Assembly: GCA_964020085.1 (NCBI GenBank)
Contig: OZ026604.1
Coordinates: forward strand, 25,513,427 to 25,577,426
Direction: 5' to 3'
Source of the DNA: Micromussa lordhowensis
Lineage: Eukaryota > Cnidaria > Anthozoa > Scleractinia > Lobophylliidae
Length of the DNA stretch: 64,000 nucleotides
Shown here one piece after another: positions 1 to 13,200 of this stretch (positions are counted from its first letter, which is position 1; each line of letters starts with the position of its first letter). The position numbers and the translations under genes were made by a program. The notes below the pieces were generated by a model that saw only the letters and a list, made by a program, of their open reading frames with translations, was not told the DNA's origin and did no database searches.

Positions 1-159
1 CATTAGTTTGCCAAGTTGCGACACGCATCAAGCTCGCCTAACGAGTCAGCCAGCCGGCCACGCCTGGGGATCTGCGGGCTGATTAGCATAGTGGGAGATT
101 TCGCGCAGCTCCGATACTTCGCATTTGGACCCGGACCGACCCCGGGAGTGCTTTGGTGG
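1..159 (+). repeat. Array 1 monomer A (159 bp), first copy
   Basis: Longer half of the 293-bp unit, running from CATTAGTTTGCC to GCTTTGGTGG. It aligns with monomer B over its whole length except for an internal block of 33 bp. Diagnostic A states are GTGGGAGATTTC, CTCCGATACTTCGC and GACCGACCCCGGG, which includes a CCCGGG palindrome. About 60% GC by hand count. This first copy carries the variants CGCATC and CTCGCC, which recur together at 11,135, 14,944 and 21,842. Confidence 0.93.
42..74 (+). repeat. A-specific 33-bp block (replaces 8 bp in B)
   Basis: Between the shared flanks CTAA and CGGGCT, monomer A has 33 bp (starting CGAGTCAGCCAGCCGG and ending GGGGATCTG) where monomer B has only TTAGCAAA. 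This accounts for the whole 25-bp length difference. The block contains a short AGCC direct repeat and a GCCGGC palindrome. It also hosts several HOR-defining variants: CCATGCC, CTGGCC and CCAACC in place of the consensus CCGGCCACGCC. Whether A gained the block or B lost it cannot be told from this window. Confidence 0.85.
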
Positions 160-293
160 TATTAGTTTGCAAAGTTGCGACGCGCGCAAAGTTCGGCTAA
201 TTAGCAAACGGGCTGGTTAGCATAGTGCGAGATGTCGCGCAGCTCCGAAACTTTGCATGTGGACCCGGACCCACCCCAGGAGTGCTTTGGTGC
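160..293 (+). repeat. Array 1 monomer B (134 bp), first copy
   Basis: Shorter half of the 293-bp unit, starting TATTAGTTTGCAAAG. It is about 87% identical to monomer A over shared positions (roughly 15-18 mismatches by hand alignment). Diagnostic B states are GTGCGAGATGTC, CTCCGAAACTTTGC and GACCCACCCCAGG. A and B alternate strictly through the array except in the three-monomer unit at 16,409. About 54% GC. The pattern implies an ancestral monomer that diverged into A and B before the A-B pair was amplified as one unit. Confidence 0.92.
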
Positions 294-3200
294 CATTAGT
301 TTGCCAAGTTGCGACACGCGTCAAGCTCGGCTAACGAGTCAGCCAGCCGGCCACGCCTGGGGATCTGCGGGCTGATTAGCATAGTGGGAGATTTCGCGCA
401 GCTCCGATACTTCGCATTTGGACCCGGACCGACCCCGGGAGTGCTTTGGTGGTATTAGTTTGCAAAGTTGCGACGCGCGCAAAGTTCGGCTAATTAGCAA
501 ACGGGCTGGTTAGCATAGTGTGAGATGTCGCGCAGCTCCGAAACTTTGCATGTGGACCCGGACCCACCCCAGGAGTGCTTTGGTGCCATTAGTTTGCCAA
601 GTTGCGACACGCGTCAAGCTCGGCTAACGAGTCAGCCAGCCGGCCACGCCTGGGGATCTGCGGGCTGATTAGCATAGTGGGAGATTTCGCGCAGCTCCGA
701 TACTTCGCATTTGGACCCGGACCGACCCCGGGAGTGCTTTGGTGGTATTAGTTTGCAAAGTTGCGACGCGCGCAAAGTTCGGCTAATTAGCAAACGGGCT
801 GGTTAGCATAGTGCGAGATGTCGCGCAGCTCCGAAACTTTGCATGTGGACCCGGACCCACCCCAGGAGTGCTTTGGTGCCATTAGTTTGCCAAGTTGCGA
901 CACGCGTCAAGCTCGGCTAACGAGTCAGCCAGCCGGCCACGCCTGGGGATCTGCGGGCTGATTAGCATAGTGGGAGATTTCGCGCAGCTCCGATACTTCG
1001 CATTTGGACCCGGACCGACCCCGGGAGTGCTTTGGTGGTATTAGTTTGCAAAGTTGCGACGCCCGCAAAGTTCGGCTAATTAGCAAACGGGCTTGTTAGC
1101 ATAGTGCGAGATGTCGCGCAGCTCCGAAACTTTGCATGTGGACCCGGACCCACCCCAGGAGTGCTTTGGTGCCATTAGTTTGCCAAGTTGCGACACGCGT
1201 CAAGCTCGGCTAACGAGTCAGCCAGCCGGCCACGCCTGGGGATCTGCGGGCTGATTAGCATAGTGGGAGATTTCGCGCAGCTCCGATACTTCGCGTTTGG
1301 ACCCGGACTGACCCCGGGAGTGCTTTGGTGGTATTAGTTTGCAAAGTTGCGACGCGCGCAAAGTTCGGCTAATTAGCAAACGGGCTGGTTAGCATAGTGC
1401 GAGATGTCGCGCAGCTCCGAAACTTTGCATGTGGACCCGGACCCACCCCAGGAGTGCTTTGGTGCCATTAGTTTGCCAAGTTGCGACACGCGTCAAGCTC
1501 GGCTAACGAGTCAGCCAGCCGGCCACGCCTGGGGATCTGCGGGCTGATTAGCATAGTGGGAGATTTCGCGCAGCTCCGATACTTCGCATTTGGACCCGGA
1601 CCGACCCCGGGAGTGCTTTGGTGGTATTAGTTTGCAAAGTTGCGACGCGCGCAAAGTTCGGCTAATTAGCAAACGGGCTGGTTAGCATAGTGCGAGATGT
1701 CGCGCAGCTCCGAAACTTTGCATGTGGACCCGGACCCACCCCAGGAGTGCTTTGGTGCCATTAGTTTGCCAAGTTGCGACACGCGTCAAGCTCGGCTAAC
1801 GAGTCAGCCAGCCGGCCACGCCTGGGGATCTGCGGGCTGATTAGCATAGTGGGAGATTTCGCGCAGCTCCGATACTTCGCATTTGGACCCGGACCGACCC
1901 CGGGAGTGCTTTGGTGGTATTAGTTTGCAAAGTTGCGACGCACGCAAAGTTCGGCTAATTAGCAAACGGGCTGGTTAGCATAGTGCGAGATGTCGCGCAG
2001 CTCCGAAACTTTGCATGTGGACCCGGACCCACCCCAGGAGTGCTTTGGTGCCATTAGTTTGCCAAGTTGCGACACGCGTCAAGCTCGGCTAACGAGTCAG
2101 CCAGCCGGCCACGCCTGGGGATCTGCGGGCTGATTAGCATAGTGGGAGATTTCGCGCAGCTCCGATACTTCGCATTTGGACCCGGACCGACCCCGGGAGT
2201 GCTTTGGTGGTATTAGTTTGCAAAGTTGCGACGCGCGCAAAGTTCGGCTAATTAGCAAACGGGCTGGTTAGCATAGTGCGAGATGTCGCGCAGCTCCGAA
2301 ACTTTGCATGTGGACCCGGACCCACCCCAGGAGTGCTTTGGTGCCATTAGTTTGCCAAGTTGCGACACGCGTCAAGCTCGGCTAACGAGTCAGCCAGCCG
2401 GCCACGCCTGGGGATCTGCGGGCTGATTAGCATAGTGGGAGATTTCGCGCAGCTCCGATACTTCGCATTTGGACCCGGACCGACCCCGGGAGTGCTTTGG
2501 TGGTATTAGTTTGCAAAGTTGCGACGCGCACAAAGTTCGGCTAATTAGCAAACGGGCTGGTTAGCATAGTGCGAGATGTCGCGCAGCTCCGAAACTTTGC
2601 ATGTGGACCCGGACCCACCCCAGGAGTGCTTTGGTGCCATTAGTTTGCCAAGTTGCGACACGCGTCAAGCTCGGCTAACGAGTCAGCCAGCCGGCCATGC
2701 CTGGGGATCTGCGGGCTGATTAGCATAGTGGGAGATTTCGCGCAGCTCCGATACTTCGCATTTGGACCCGGACCGACCCCGGGAGTGCTTTGGTGGTATT
2801 AGTTTGCAAAGTTGCGACGCGCGCAAAGTTCGGCTAATTAGCAAACGGGCTGGTTGGCATAGTGCGAGATGTCGCGCAGCTCCGAAACTTTGCATGTGGA
2901 CCCGGACCCACCCCAGGAGTGCTTTGGTGCCATTAGTTTGCCAAGTTGCGACACGCGTCAAGCTCGGCTAACGAGTCAGCCAGCCGGCCACGCCTGGGGA
3001 TCTGCGGGCTGATTAGCATAGTGGGAGATTTCGCGCAGCTCCGATACTTCGCATTTGGACCCGGACCGACCCCGGGAGTTCTTTGGTGGTATTAGTTTGC
3101 AAAGTTGCGACGCGCGCAAAGTTCGGCTAATTAGCAAACGGGCTGGTTAGCATAGTGCGAGATGTCGCGCAGCTCCGAAACTTTGCATGTGGACCCGGAC

Positions 3201-4981
3201 CCACCCCAGGAGTGCTTTGGTGCCATTAGTTTGCCAAGTTAGGACACGCGTCAAGCTCGGCTAACGAGTCAGCCAGCCGGCCACGCCTGGGGATCTGCGG
3301 GCTGATTAGCATAGTGGGAGATTTCGCGCAGCTCCGATACTTCGCATTTGGACCCGGACCGACCCCGGGAGTGCTTTGGTGGTATTAGTTTGCAAAGTTG
3401 CGACGCGCGCAAAGTTCGGCTAATTAGCAAACGGGCTGGTTAGCATAGTGCGAGATGTCGCGCAGCTCCGAAACTTTGCATGTGGACCCGGACCCACCCC
3501 AGGAGTGCTTTGGTGCCATTAGTTTGCCAAGTTGCGACACGCGTCAAGCTCGGCTAACGAGTCAGCCAGCCGGCCACGCCTGGGGATCTGCGGGCTGATT
3601 AGCATAGTGGGAGATTTCGCGCAGCTCCGATACTTCGCATTTGGACCCGGACCGACCCCGGGAGTGCTTTGGTGGTATTAGTTTGCAAAGTTGCGACGCG
3701 AGCAAAGTTCGGCTAATTAGCAAACGGGCTGGTTAGCATAGTGCGAGATGTCGCGCAGCTCCGAAACTTTGCATGTGGATCCGGACCCACCCCAGGAGTG
3801 CTTTGGTGCCATTAGTTTGCCAAGTTGCGACACGCATCAAGCTCTGCTAACGAGTCAGCCAGCCGGCCACGCCTGGGGATCTGCGGGCTGATTAGCATAG
3901 TGGGAGATTTCGCGCAGCTCCGATACTTCGCATTTAGACCCGGACCGACCCCGGGAGTGCTTTGGTGGTATTAGTTTGCAAAGTTGCGACGCGCGCAAAG
4001 TTCGGCTAATTAGCAAACGGGCTGGTTAGCATAGTGCGAGATGTCGCGCAGCTCCGAAACTTTGCATGTGGACCCGGACCCACCCCAGGAGTGCTTTGGT
4101 GCCATTAGTTTGCCAAGTGGCGACACGCGTCAAGCTCGGCTAACGAGTCAGCCAGCCGGCCACGCCTGGGGATCTGCGGGTTGATTAGCATAGTGGGAGA
4201 TTTCGCGCAGCTCCGATACTTCGCATTTGGACCCGGACCGACCCCGGGAGTTCTTTGGGGGTATTAGTTTGCAAAGTTGCGACGCGCGCAAAGTTCGGCT
4301 AATTAGCAAACGGGCTGGTTAGCATAGTGCGAGATGTCGCGCAGCTCCGAAACTTTGCATGTGGACCCGGACCCACCCCAGGAGTGCTTTGGTGCCATTA
4401 GTTTGCCAAGTTGCGACACGCGTCAAGCTCGGCTAACGAGTCAGCCAGCCGGCCACGCCTGGGGATCTGCGGGCTGATTAGCATAGTGGGAGATTTCGCG
4501 CAGCTCCGATACTTCGCATTTGGACCCGGACCGACCCCGGGAGTGCTTTGGTGGTATTAATTTGCAAAGTTGCGACGCGCGCAAAGTTCGGCTAATTAGC
4601 AAACGGGCTGGTTAGCATAGTGCGAGATGTCGCGCAGCTCCGAAACTTTGCATGTGGACCCGGACCCACCCCAGGAGTGCTTTGGTGCCATTAGTTTGCC
4701 AAGTTGCGACACGCGTCAAGCTCGGCTAACGAGTCAGCCAGCCGGCCACGCCTGGGGATCTGCGGGCTGATTAGCATAGTGGGAGATTTCGCGCAGCTCC
4801 GATACTTCGCATTTGGACCCGGACCAACCCCGGGAGTGCTTTGGTGGTATTAGTTTGCAAAGTTGCGACGCGCGCAAAGTTCGGCTAATTAGCAAACGGG
4901 CTGGTTACCATAGTGCGAGATGTCGCGCAGCTCCGAAACTTTGCATGTGGACCCGGACCCACCCCAGGAGTGCTTTGGTGC

Positions 4982-6153
4982 CATTAGTTTGCCAAGTGGC
5001 GACACGCGTCAAGCTCGGCTAACGAGTCAGCCAGCCGGCCACGCCTGGGGATCTGCGGGTTGATTAGCATAGTGGGAGATTTCGCGCAGCTCCGATACTT
5101 CGCATTTGGACCCGGACCGACCCCGGGAGTTCTTTGGTGGTAATAGTTTGCAAAGTTGCGACGCGCGCAAAGTTCGGCTAATTAGCAAACGGGCTGGTTA
5201 GCATAGTGCGAGATGTCGCGCAGCTCCGAAACTTTGCATGTGGACCCGGACCCACCCCAGGAGTGCTTTGGTGCCATTAGTTTGCCAAGTTGCGACACGC
5301 GTCAAGCTCGGCTAACGAGTCAGCCAGCCGGCCACGCCTGGGGATCTGCGGGCTGATTAGCATAGTGGGAGATTTCGCGCAGCTCCGATACTTCGCATTT
5401 GGACCCGGACCGACCCCGGGAGTGCTTTGGTGGTATTAGTTTGCAAAGTTGCGACGCGCGCAAAGTTCGGCTAATTAGCAAACGGGCTGGTTAGCATAGT
5501 GCGAGATGTCGCGCAGCTCCGAAACTTTGCATGTGGACCCGGACCCACCCCAGGAGTGCTTTGGTGCCATTAGTTTGCCAAGTGGCGACACGCGTCAAGC
5601 TCGGCTAACGAGTCAGCCAGCCGGCCACGCCTGGGGATCTGCGGGTTGATTAGCATAGTGGGAGATTTCGCGCAGCTCCGATACTTCGCATTTGGACCCG
5701 GCCCGACCCCGGGAGTTCTTTGGTGGTAATAGTTTGCAAAGTTGCGACGCGCGCAAAGTTCGGCTAATTAGCAAACGGGCTGGTTAGCATAGTGCGAGAT
5801 GTCGCGCAGCTCCGAAACTTTGCATGTGGACCCGGACCCACCCCAGGAGTGCTTTGGTGCCATTAGTTTGCCAAGTTGCGACACGCGTCAAGCTCGGCTA
5901 ACGAGTCAGCCAGCCGGCCACGCCTGGGGATCTGCGGGCTGATTAGCATAGTGGGAGATTTCGCGCAGCTCCGATACTTCGCATTTGGACCCGGACCGAC
6001 CCCGGGAGTGCTTTGGTGGTATTAGTTTGCAAAGTTGCGACGCGCGCAAAGTTCGGCTAATTAGCAAACGGGCTGGTTAGCATAGTGCGAGATGTCGCGC
6101 AGCTCCGAAACTTTGCATGTGGACCCGGACCCACCCCAGGAGTGCTTTGGTGC
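4982..6153 (+). repeat. Local 2-unit duplication with AGTGGCGAC variant
   Basis: Units at 4,982 and 5,568 share AGTGGCGAC for AGTTGCGAC, GCGGGTTGAT for GCGGGCTGAT, and GAGTTCTTTGGTGGTAATAG near the A-B border. Each is followed by a consensus unit, so 4,982-5,567 and 5,568-6,153 look like a tandem duplication of 586 bp. The unit at 4,103 has the first two variants and TTCTTTGGGGG, so it is a related earlier copy. The second copy has one private change, GGCCCGACC. Confidence 0.75.
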
Positions 6154-7618
6154 CATTAGTTTGCCAAGTTGCGACACGCGTCAAGCTCGCCTAACGAGTC
6201 AGCCAGCCGGCCACGCCTGGGGATCTGCGGGCTGATTAGCATAGTGGGAGATTTCGCGCAGCTCCGATACTTCGCATTTGGACCCGGACCGACCCCGGGA
6301 GTGGTTTGGTGGTATTAGTTTGCAAAGTTGCGACGCGCGCAAAGTTCGGCTAATTAGCAAACGGGCTGGTTAGCATAGTGCGAGATGTCGCGCAGCTCCG
6401 AAACTTTGCATGTGGACCCGGACCCACCCCAGGAGTGCTTTGGTGCCATTAGTTTGCCAAGTTGCGACACGCGTCGAGCTCGGCTAACGAGTCAGCCAGC
6501 CGGCCACGCCTGGGGATCTGCGGGCTGATTAGCATAGTGGGAGATTTCGCGCAGCTCCGATACTTCGCATTTGGACCCGGACCGACCCCGGGAGTGCTTT
6601 GGTGGTATTAGTTTGCAAAGTTGCGACGCGCGCAAAGTTCGGCTAATTAGCAAACGGGCTGGTTAGCATAGTGCGAGATGTCGCGCAGCTCCGAAACTTT
6701 GCATGTGGACCCGGACCCACCCCAGGAGTGCTTTGGTGCCATTAGTTTGCCAAGTTGCGACACGCGTCAAGCTCGGCTAACGAGTCAGCCAGCCGGCCAC
6801 GCCTGGGGATCTGCGGGCTGATTAGCATAGTGGGAGATTTCGCGCAGCTCCGATACTTCGCATTTGGACCCGGACCGACCCCGGGAGTGCTTTGGTGGTA
6901 TTAGTTTGCAAAGTTGCGACGCGCGCAAAGTTCGGCTAATTAGCAAACGGGCTGGTTAGCATAGTGCGAGATGTCGCGCAGCTCCGAAACTTTGCATGTG
7001 GACCCGGACCCACCCCAGGAGTGCTTTGGTGCCATTAGTTTGCCAAGTTGCGACACGCGTCAAGCTCGGCTAACGAGTCAGCCAGCCGGCCACGCCTGGG
7101 GATCTGCGGGCTGATTAGCATAGTGGGAGATTTCGCGCAGCTCCGATACTTCGCATTTGGACCCGGACCGACCCCGGGAGTGGTTTGGTGGTATTAGTTT
7201 GCAAAGTTGCGACGCGCGCAAAGTTCGGCTAATTAGCAAACGGGCTGGTTAGCATAGTGCGAGATGTCGCGCAGCTCCGAAACTTTGCATGTGGACCCGG
7301 ACCCACCCCAGGAGTGCTTTGGTGCCATTAGTTTGCCAAGTTGCGACACGCGTCAAGCTCGGCTAACGAGTCAGCCAGCCGGCCACGCCTGGGGATCTGC
7401 GGGCTGATTAGCATAGTGGGGGATTTCGCGCAGCTCCGATACTTCGCATTTGGACCCGGACCGACCCCGGGAGTGCTTTGGTGGTATTAGTTTGCAAAGT
7501 TGCGACGCGCGCAAAGTTCGGCTAATTAGCAAACGGGCTGGTTAGCATAGTGCGAGATGTCGCGCAGCTCCGAAACTTTGCATGTGGACCCGGACCCACC
7601 CCAGGAGTGCTTTGGTGC

Positions 7619-9376
7619 CATTAGTTTGCCAAGTTGCGACACGCGTCAAGCTCGGCTAACGAGTCAGCCAGCCGGCCATGCCTGGGGATCTGCGGGCTGA
7701 TTAGCATAGTGGGAGATTTCGAGCAGCTCCGATACTTCGCATTTGGACCCGGACCGACCCCGGGAGTGCTTCGGTGGTATTAGTTTGCAAAGTTGCGACG
7801 CGCGCAAAGTTCGGCTAATTAGCAAACGGGCTGGTTAGCATAGTGCGAGATGTCGCGCAGCTCCGAAACTTTGCATGTGGACCCCGACCCACCCCAGGAG
7901 TGCTTTGGTGCCATTAGTTTGCCAAGTTGCGACACGCGTCAAGCTCGGCTAACGAGTCAGCCAGCTGGCCACGCCTGGGGATCTGCGGGCTGATTAGCAT
8001 AGTGGGAGATTTCGCGCAGCTCCGATACTTCGCATTTGGACCCGGACGGACCCCGGGAGTGCTTTGGTGGTATTAGTTTGCAAAGTTGCGACGCGCGCAA
8101 AGTTCGGCTAATTAGCAAACGGGCTGGTTAGCATAGTGCGAGATGTCGCGCAGCTCTGAAACTTTGCATGTGGACCCGGACCCACCCCAGGAGTGCTTTG
8201 GTGCCATTAGTTTGCCAAGTTGGGACACGCGTCAAGCTCGGCTAACGAGTCAGCCAGCCGGCCACGCCTGGGGATCTCCGGTCTGATTAGCATAGTGGGA
8301 GATTTCGCGCAGCTCCGATACTTCGCATTTGGACCCGGACCGACCCCGGGAGTGCTTTGGCGGTATTAGTTTGCAAAGTTGCGACGCGCGCAAAGTTCGG
8401 CTAATTAGCAAACGGGCTGGTTAGCATAGTGCGAGATGTCGCGCAGCTCCGAAACTTTGCATGTGGACCCGGACCCACCCCAGGAGTGCTTTGGTGCCAT
8501 TAGTTTGCCAAGTTGCGACACGCGTCAAGCTCGGCTAACGAGTCAGCCAGCCGGCCACGCCTGGGGATCTGCGGGCTGATTAGCATAGTAGGAGATTTCG
8601 CGCAGCTCCAATACTTCGCATTTGGAACCGGACCGAGCCCGGGAGTGCTTTGGTGGTATTAGTTTGCAAAGTTGCGACGCGCGCAAAGTTCGGCTAATTA
8701 GCAAACGGGCTGGTTAGCATAGTGCGAGATGTCGCGCAGCTCCGAAACTTTGCATGTGGACCCGGACCCACCCCAGGAGTGCTTTGGTGCCATTAGTTTG
8801 CCAAGTTGCGACACGCGTCAAGCTCGGCTAACGAGTCAGCCAGCCGGCCACGCCTGGGGATCTGCGGGCTGATTAGCATAGTGGGAGATTTCGCGCAGCT
8901 CCGATACTTCGCATTTGGACCCGGACCGACCCCGGGAGTGGTTTGGTGGTATTAGTTTGCAAAGTTGCGACGCGCGCAAAGTTCGGCTAATTAGCAAACG
9001 GGCTGGTTAGCATAGTGCGAGATGTCGCGCAGCTCCGAAACTTTGCATGTGGACCCGGACCCACCCCAGGAGTGCTTTGGTGCCATTAGTTTGCCAAGTT
9101 GCGACACGCGTCAAGCTCGGCTAACGAGTCAGCCAGCCGGCCACGCCTGGGGATCTGCGGGCTGATTAGCATAGTGGGAGATTTCGCGCAGCTCCGATAC
9201 TTCGCATTTGGACCCGGACCGACCCCGGGAGTGCTTTGGTGGTATTAGTTTGCAAAGTTGCGACGCGCGCAAAGTTCGGCTAATTAGCAAACGGGCTGGT
9301 TAGCATAGTGCGAGATGTCGCGCAGCTCCGAAACTTTGCATGTGGACCCGGACCCACCCCAGGAGTGCTTTGGTGC
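7619..9376 (+). repeat. Partial, rearranged copy of the HOR variant set
   Basis: Six units. The unit at 7,619 has CCATGCC and GCTTCGG. The unit at 7,912 has CTGGCC, GACGGACC and CTCTGAAAC. The unit at 8,205 has GTTGGGACAC. The unit at 8,498 has GTAGGAG, CTCCAATAC and GGAACCGG. The unit at 8,791 has GAGTGGTTTGG, and the last is near consensus. This follows the order of the 12-unit HOR downstream, but the unit type with CCAACCACG plus TAATTAAC is missing between 7,912 and 8,205. It is therefore an incomplete relative of the blocks from 10,256. Confidence 0.75.
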
Positions 9377-10255
9377 CATTAGTTTGCCAAGTTGCGACAC
9401 GCGTCAAGCTCGGCTAACGAGTCAGCCAGCCGGCCACGCCTGGGGATCTGCGGGCTGATTAGCATAGTGGGAGATTTCGCGCAGCTCCGATACTTCCCAT
9501 TTGGACCCGGACCGACCCCGGGAGTGCTTTGGTGGTATTAGTTTGCAAAGTTGCGACGCGCGCAAAGTTCGGCTAATTAGCAAACGGGCTGGTTAGCATA
9601 GTGCGAGATGTCGCGCAGCTCCGAAACTTTGCATGTGGACCCGGACCCACCCCAGGAGTGCTTTGGTGCCATTAGTTTGCCAAGTTGCGACACGCGTCAA
9701 GCTCGGCTAACGAGTCAGCCAGCCGGCCATGCCTGGGGATCTGCGGGCTGATTAGCATAGTGGGAGATTTCGCGCAGCTCCGATACTTCGCATTTGGACC
9801 CGGATTGACCCCGGGAGTGCTTCGGTGGTATTAGTTTGCAAAGTTGCGACGCGCGCAAAGTTCGGCTAATTAGCAAACGGGCTGGTTAGCATAGTGCGAG
9901 ATGTCGCGCAGCTCCGAAACTTTGCATGTGGACCCGGACCCACCCCAGGAGTGCTTTGGTGCCATTAGTTTGCCAAGTTGCGACACGCGTCAAGCTCGGC
10001 TAACGAGTCAGCCAGCCGGCCATGCCTGGGGATCTGCGGGCTGATTAGCATAGTGGGAGATTTCGCGCAGCTCCGATACTTCGCATTTGGACCCGGACCG
10101 ACCCCGGGAGTGCTTCGGTGGTATTAGTTTGCAAAGTTGCGACGCGCGCAAAGTTCGGCTAATTAGCAAACGGGCTGGTTAGCATAGTGCGAGATGTCGC
10201 GCAGCTCCGAAACTTTGCATGTGGACCCGGACCCACCCCAGGAGTGCTTTGGTGC

Positions 10256-13200
10256 CATTAGTTTGCCAAGTTGCGACACGCGTCAAGCTCGGCTAACGAG
10301 TCAGCCAGCTGGCCACGCCTGGGGATCTGCGGGCTGATTAGCATAGTGGGAGATTTCGCGCAGCTCCGATACTTCGCATTTGGACCCGGACGGACCCCGG
10401 GAGTGCTTTGGTGGTATTAGTTTGCAAAGTTGCGACGCGCGCAAAGTTCGGCTAATTAGCAAACGGGCTGGTTAGCATAGTGCGAGATGTCGCGCAGCTC
10501 TGAAACTTTGCATGTGGACCCGGACCCACCCCAGGAGTGCTTTGGTGCCATTAGTTTGCCAAGTTGCGACACGCGTCAAGCTCGGCTAACGAGTCAGCCA
10601 GCCAACCACGCCTGGGGATCTGCGGGCTGATTAGCATAGTGGGAGATTTCGCGCAGCTCCGATACTTCGCATTTGGACCCGGACCGACCCCGGGAGTGCT
10701 TTGGTGGTATTAGTTTGCAAAGTTGCGACGCGCGCAAAGTTCGGCTAATTAACAAACGGGCTGGTTAGCATAGTGCGAGATGTCGCGCAGCTCCGAAACT
10801 TTGCATGTGGACCCGGACCCACCCCAGGAGTGCTTTGGTGCCATTAGTTTGCCAAGTTGGGACACGCGTCAAGCTCGGCTAACGAGTCAGCCAGCCGGCC
10901 ACGCCTGGGGATCTGCGGGCTGATTAGCATAGTGGGAGATTTCCCGCAGCTCCGATACTTCGCATTTGGACCCGGACCGACCCCGGGAGTGCTTTGGTGG
11001 TATTAGTTTGCAAAGTTGCGACGTGCGCAAAGTTCGGCTAATTAGCAAACGGGCTGGTTAGCATAGTGCGAGATGTCGCGCAGCTCCGAAACTTTGCATG
11101 TGGACCCGGACCCACCCCAGGAGTGCTTTGGTGCCATTAGTTTGCCAAGTTGCGACACGCATCAAGCTCGCCTAACGAGTCAGCCAGCCGGCCACGCCTG
11201 GGGATCTGCGGGCTGATTAGCATAGTGGGAGATTTCGCGCAGCTCCGATACTTCGCATTTGGACCCGGACCGACCCCGGGAGTGCTTTGGTGGTATTAGT
11301 TTGCAAAGTTGCGACGCGCGCAAAGTTCGGCTAATTAGCAAACGGGCTGGTTAGCATAGTGCGAGATGTCGCGCAGCTCCGAAACTTTGCATGTGGACCC
11401 GGACCCACCCCAGGAGTGCTTTGGTGCCATTAGTTTGCCAAGTTGCGACACGCGTCAAGCTCGGCTAACGAGTCAGCCAGCCGGCCACGCCTGGGGATCT
11501 GCGGGCTGATTAGCATAGTGGGAGATTTCGCGCAGCTCCGATACTTCGCATTTGGACCCGGACCGACCCCGGGAGTGCTTTGGTGGTATTAGTTTGCAAA
11601 GTTGCGACGCGCGCAAAGTTCGGCTAATTAGCAAACGGGCTGGTTAGCATAGTGTGAGATGTCGCGCAGCTCCGAAACTTTGCATGTGGACCCGGACCCA
11701 CCCCAGGAGTGCTTTGGTGCCATTAGTTTGCCAAGTTGCGACACGCGTCAAGCTCGGCTAACGAGTCAGCCAGCCGGCCACGCCTGGGGATCTGCGGGCT
11801 GATTAGCATAGTGGGAGATTTTGCGCAGCTCCGATACTTCGCATTTGGACCCGGACCGACCCCGGGAGTGCTTTGGTGGTATTAGTTTGCAAAGTTGCGA
11901 CGCGCGCAAAGTTCGGCTAATTAGCAAACGGGCTGGTTAGCATAGTGCGAGATGTCGCGCAGCTCCGAAACTTTGCATGTGGACCCGGACCCACCCCAGG
12001 AGTGCTTTGGTGCCATTAGTTTGCCAAGTTGCGACACGCGTCAAGCTCGGCTAACGAGTCAGCCAGCCGGCCACGCCTGGGGATCGGCGGGCTGATTAGC
12101 ATAGTGGGAGATTTCGCGCAGCTCCGATACTTCGCATTTGGACCCGGACCGACCCCGGGAGTGCTTTGGTGGTATTAGTTTGCAAAGTTGCGACGCGCGC
12201 AAAGTTCGGCTAATTAGCAAACGGGCTGGTTAGCATAGTGCGAGATGTCGCGCAGCTCCGAAACTTTGCATGTGGACCCGGACCCACCCCAGGAGTGCTT
12301 TGGTGCCATTAGTTTGCCAAGTTGCGACACGCATCAAGCTCGGCTAACGAGTCAGCCAGCCGGCCACGCCTGGGGATCTGCAGGCTGATTAGCATAGTGG
12401 GAGATTTCGCGCAGCTCCGATACTTCGCATTTGGACCCGGACCGACCCCGGGAGTGCTTTGGTGGTATTAGTTTGCAAAGTTGCGACGCGCGCAAAGTTC
12501 GGCTAATTAGCAAACGGGCTGGTTAGCATAGTGCGAGATGTCGTGCAGCTCCGAAACTTTGCATGTGGACCCGGACCCACCCCAGGAGTGCTTTGGTGCC
12601 ATTAGTTTGCCAAGTTGCGACACGCGTCAAGCCCGGCTAACGAGTCAGCCAGCCGGCCACGCCTGGGGATCTGCGGGCTGATTAGCATAGTGGGAGATTT
12701 CGCGCAGCTCCGATACTTCGCATTTGGACCCGGACCGACCCCGGGTGTGCTTTGGTGGTATTAGTTTGCAAAGTTGCGATGCGCGCAAAGTTCGGCTAAT
12801 TAGCAAACGGGCTGGTTAGCATAGTGCGAGATGTCGCGCAGCTCCGAAACTTTGCATGTGGACCCGGACCCACCCCAGGAGTGCTTTGGTGCCATTAGTT
12901 TGCCAAGTTGCGACACGCGTCAAGCTCGGCTAACGAGTCAGCCAGCCGGCCACGCCTGGGGATCTGCGGGCTGATTAGCATAGTGGGAGATTTCGCGCAG
13001 CTCCGATACTTCGCATTTGGACCCGGACCGACCCCGGGAGTGCTTTGGTGGTATTAGTTTGCAAAGTTGCGACGCGCGCAAAGTTCGGCTAATTAGCAAA
13101 CGGGCTGGTTAGCATAGTGCGAGATGTCGCGCAGCTCCGAAACTTTGCATGTGGACCCGGACCCACCCCAGGAGTGCTTTGGTGCCATTAGTTTGCCAAG

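Noticed and set aside
200..215. Pol III A-box-like TAGCAAACGGG in monomer B
   Set aside because: Mismatch at a conserved purine and no B box at the right distance; no tRNA or SINE fold could be drawn.
168..230. CENP-B-box-like pieces TTCG and CGGG in monomer B
   Set aside because: The box core needs TTCG and CGGG at a fixed shorter spacing with an A between; here 13 bases separate them instead of 7, so the match fails.
2683..2971. Open frames of 92 and 69 codons on opposite strands in array 1 (similar ones at 4,813 and 25,775)
   Set aside because: They lie wholly in the satellite unit, overlap each other, and are open only because of private substitutions such as GGTTGGCAT or GGTTACCAT replacing GGTTAGCAT, which removes a TAG. 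No start context or recognisable domain.
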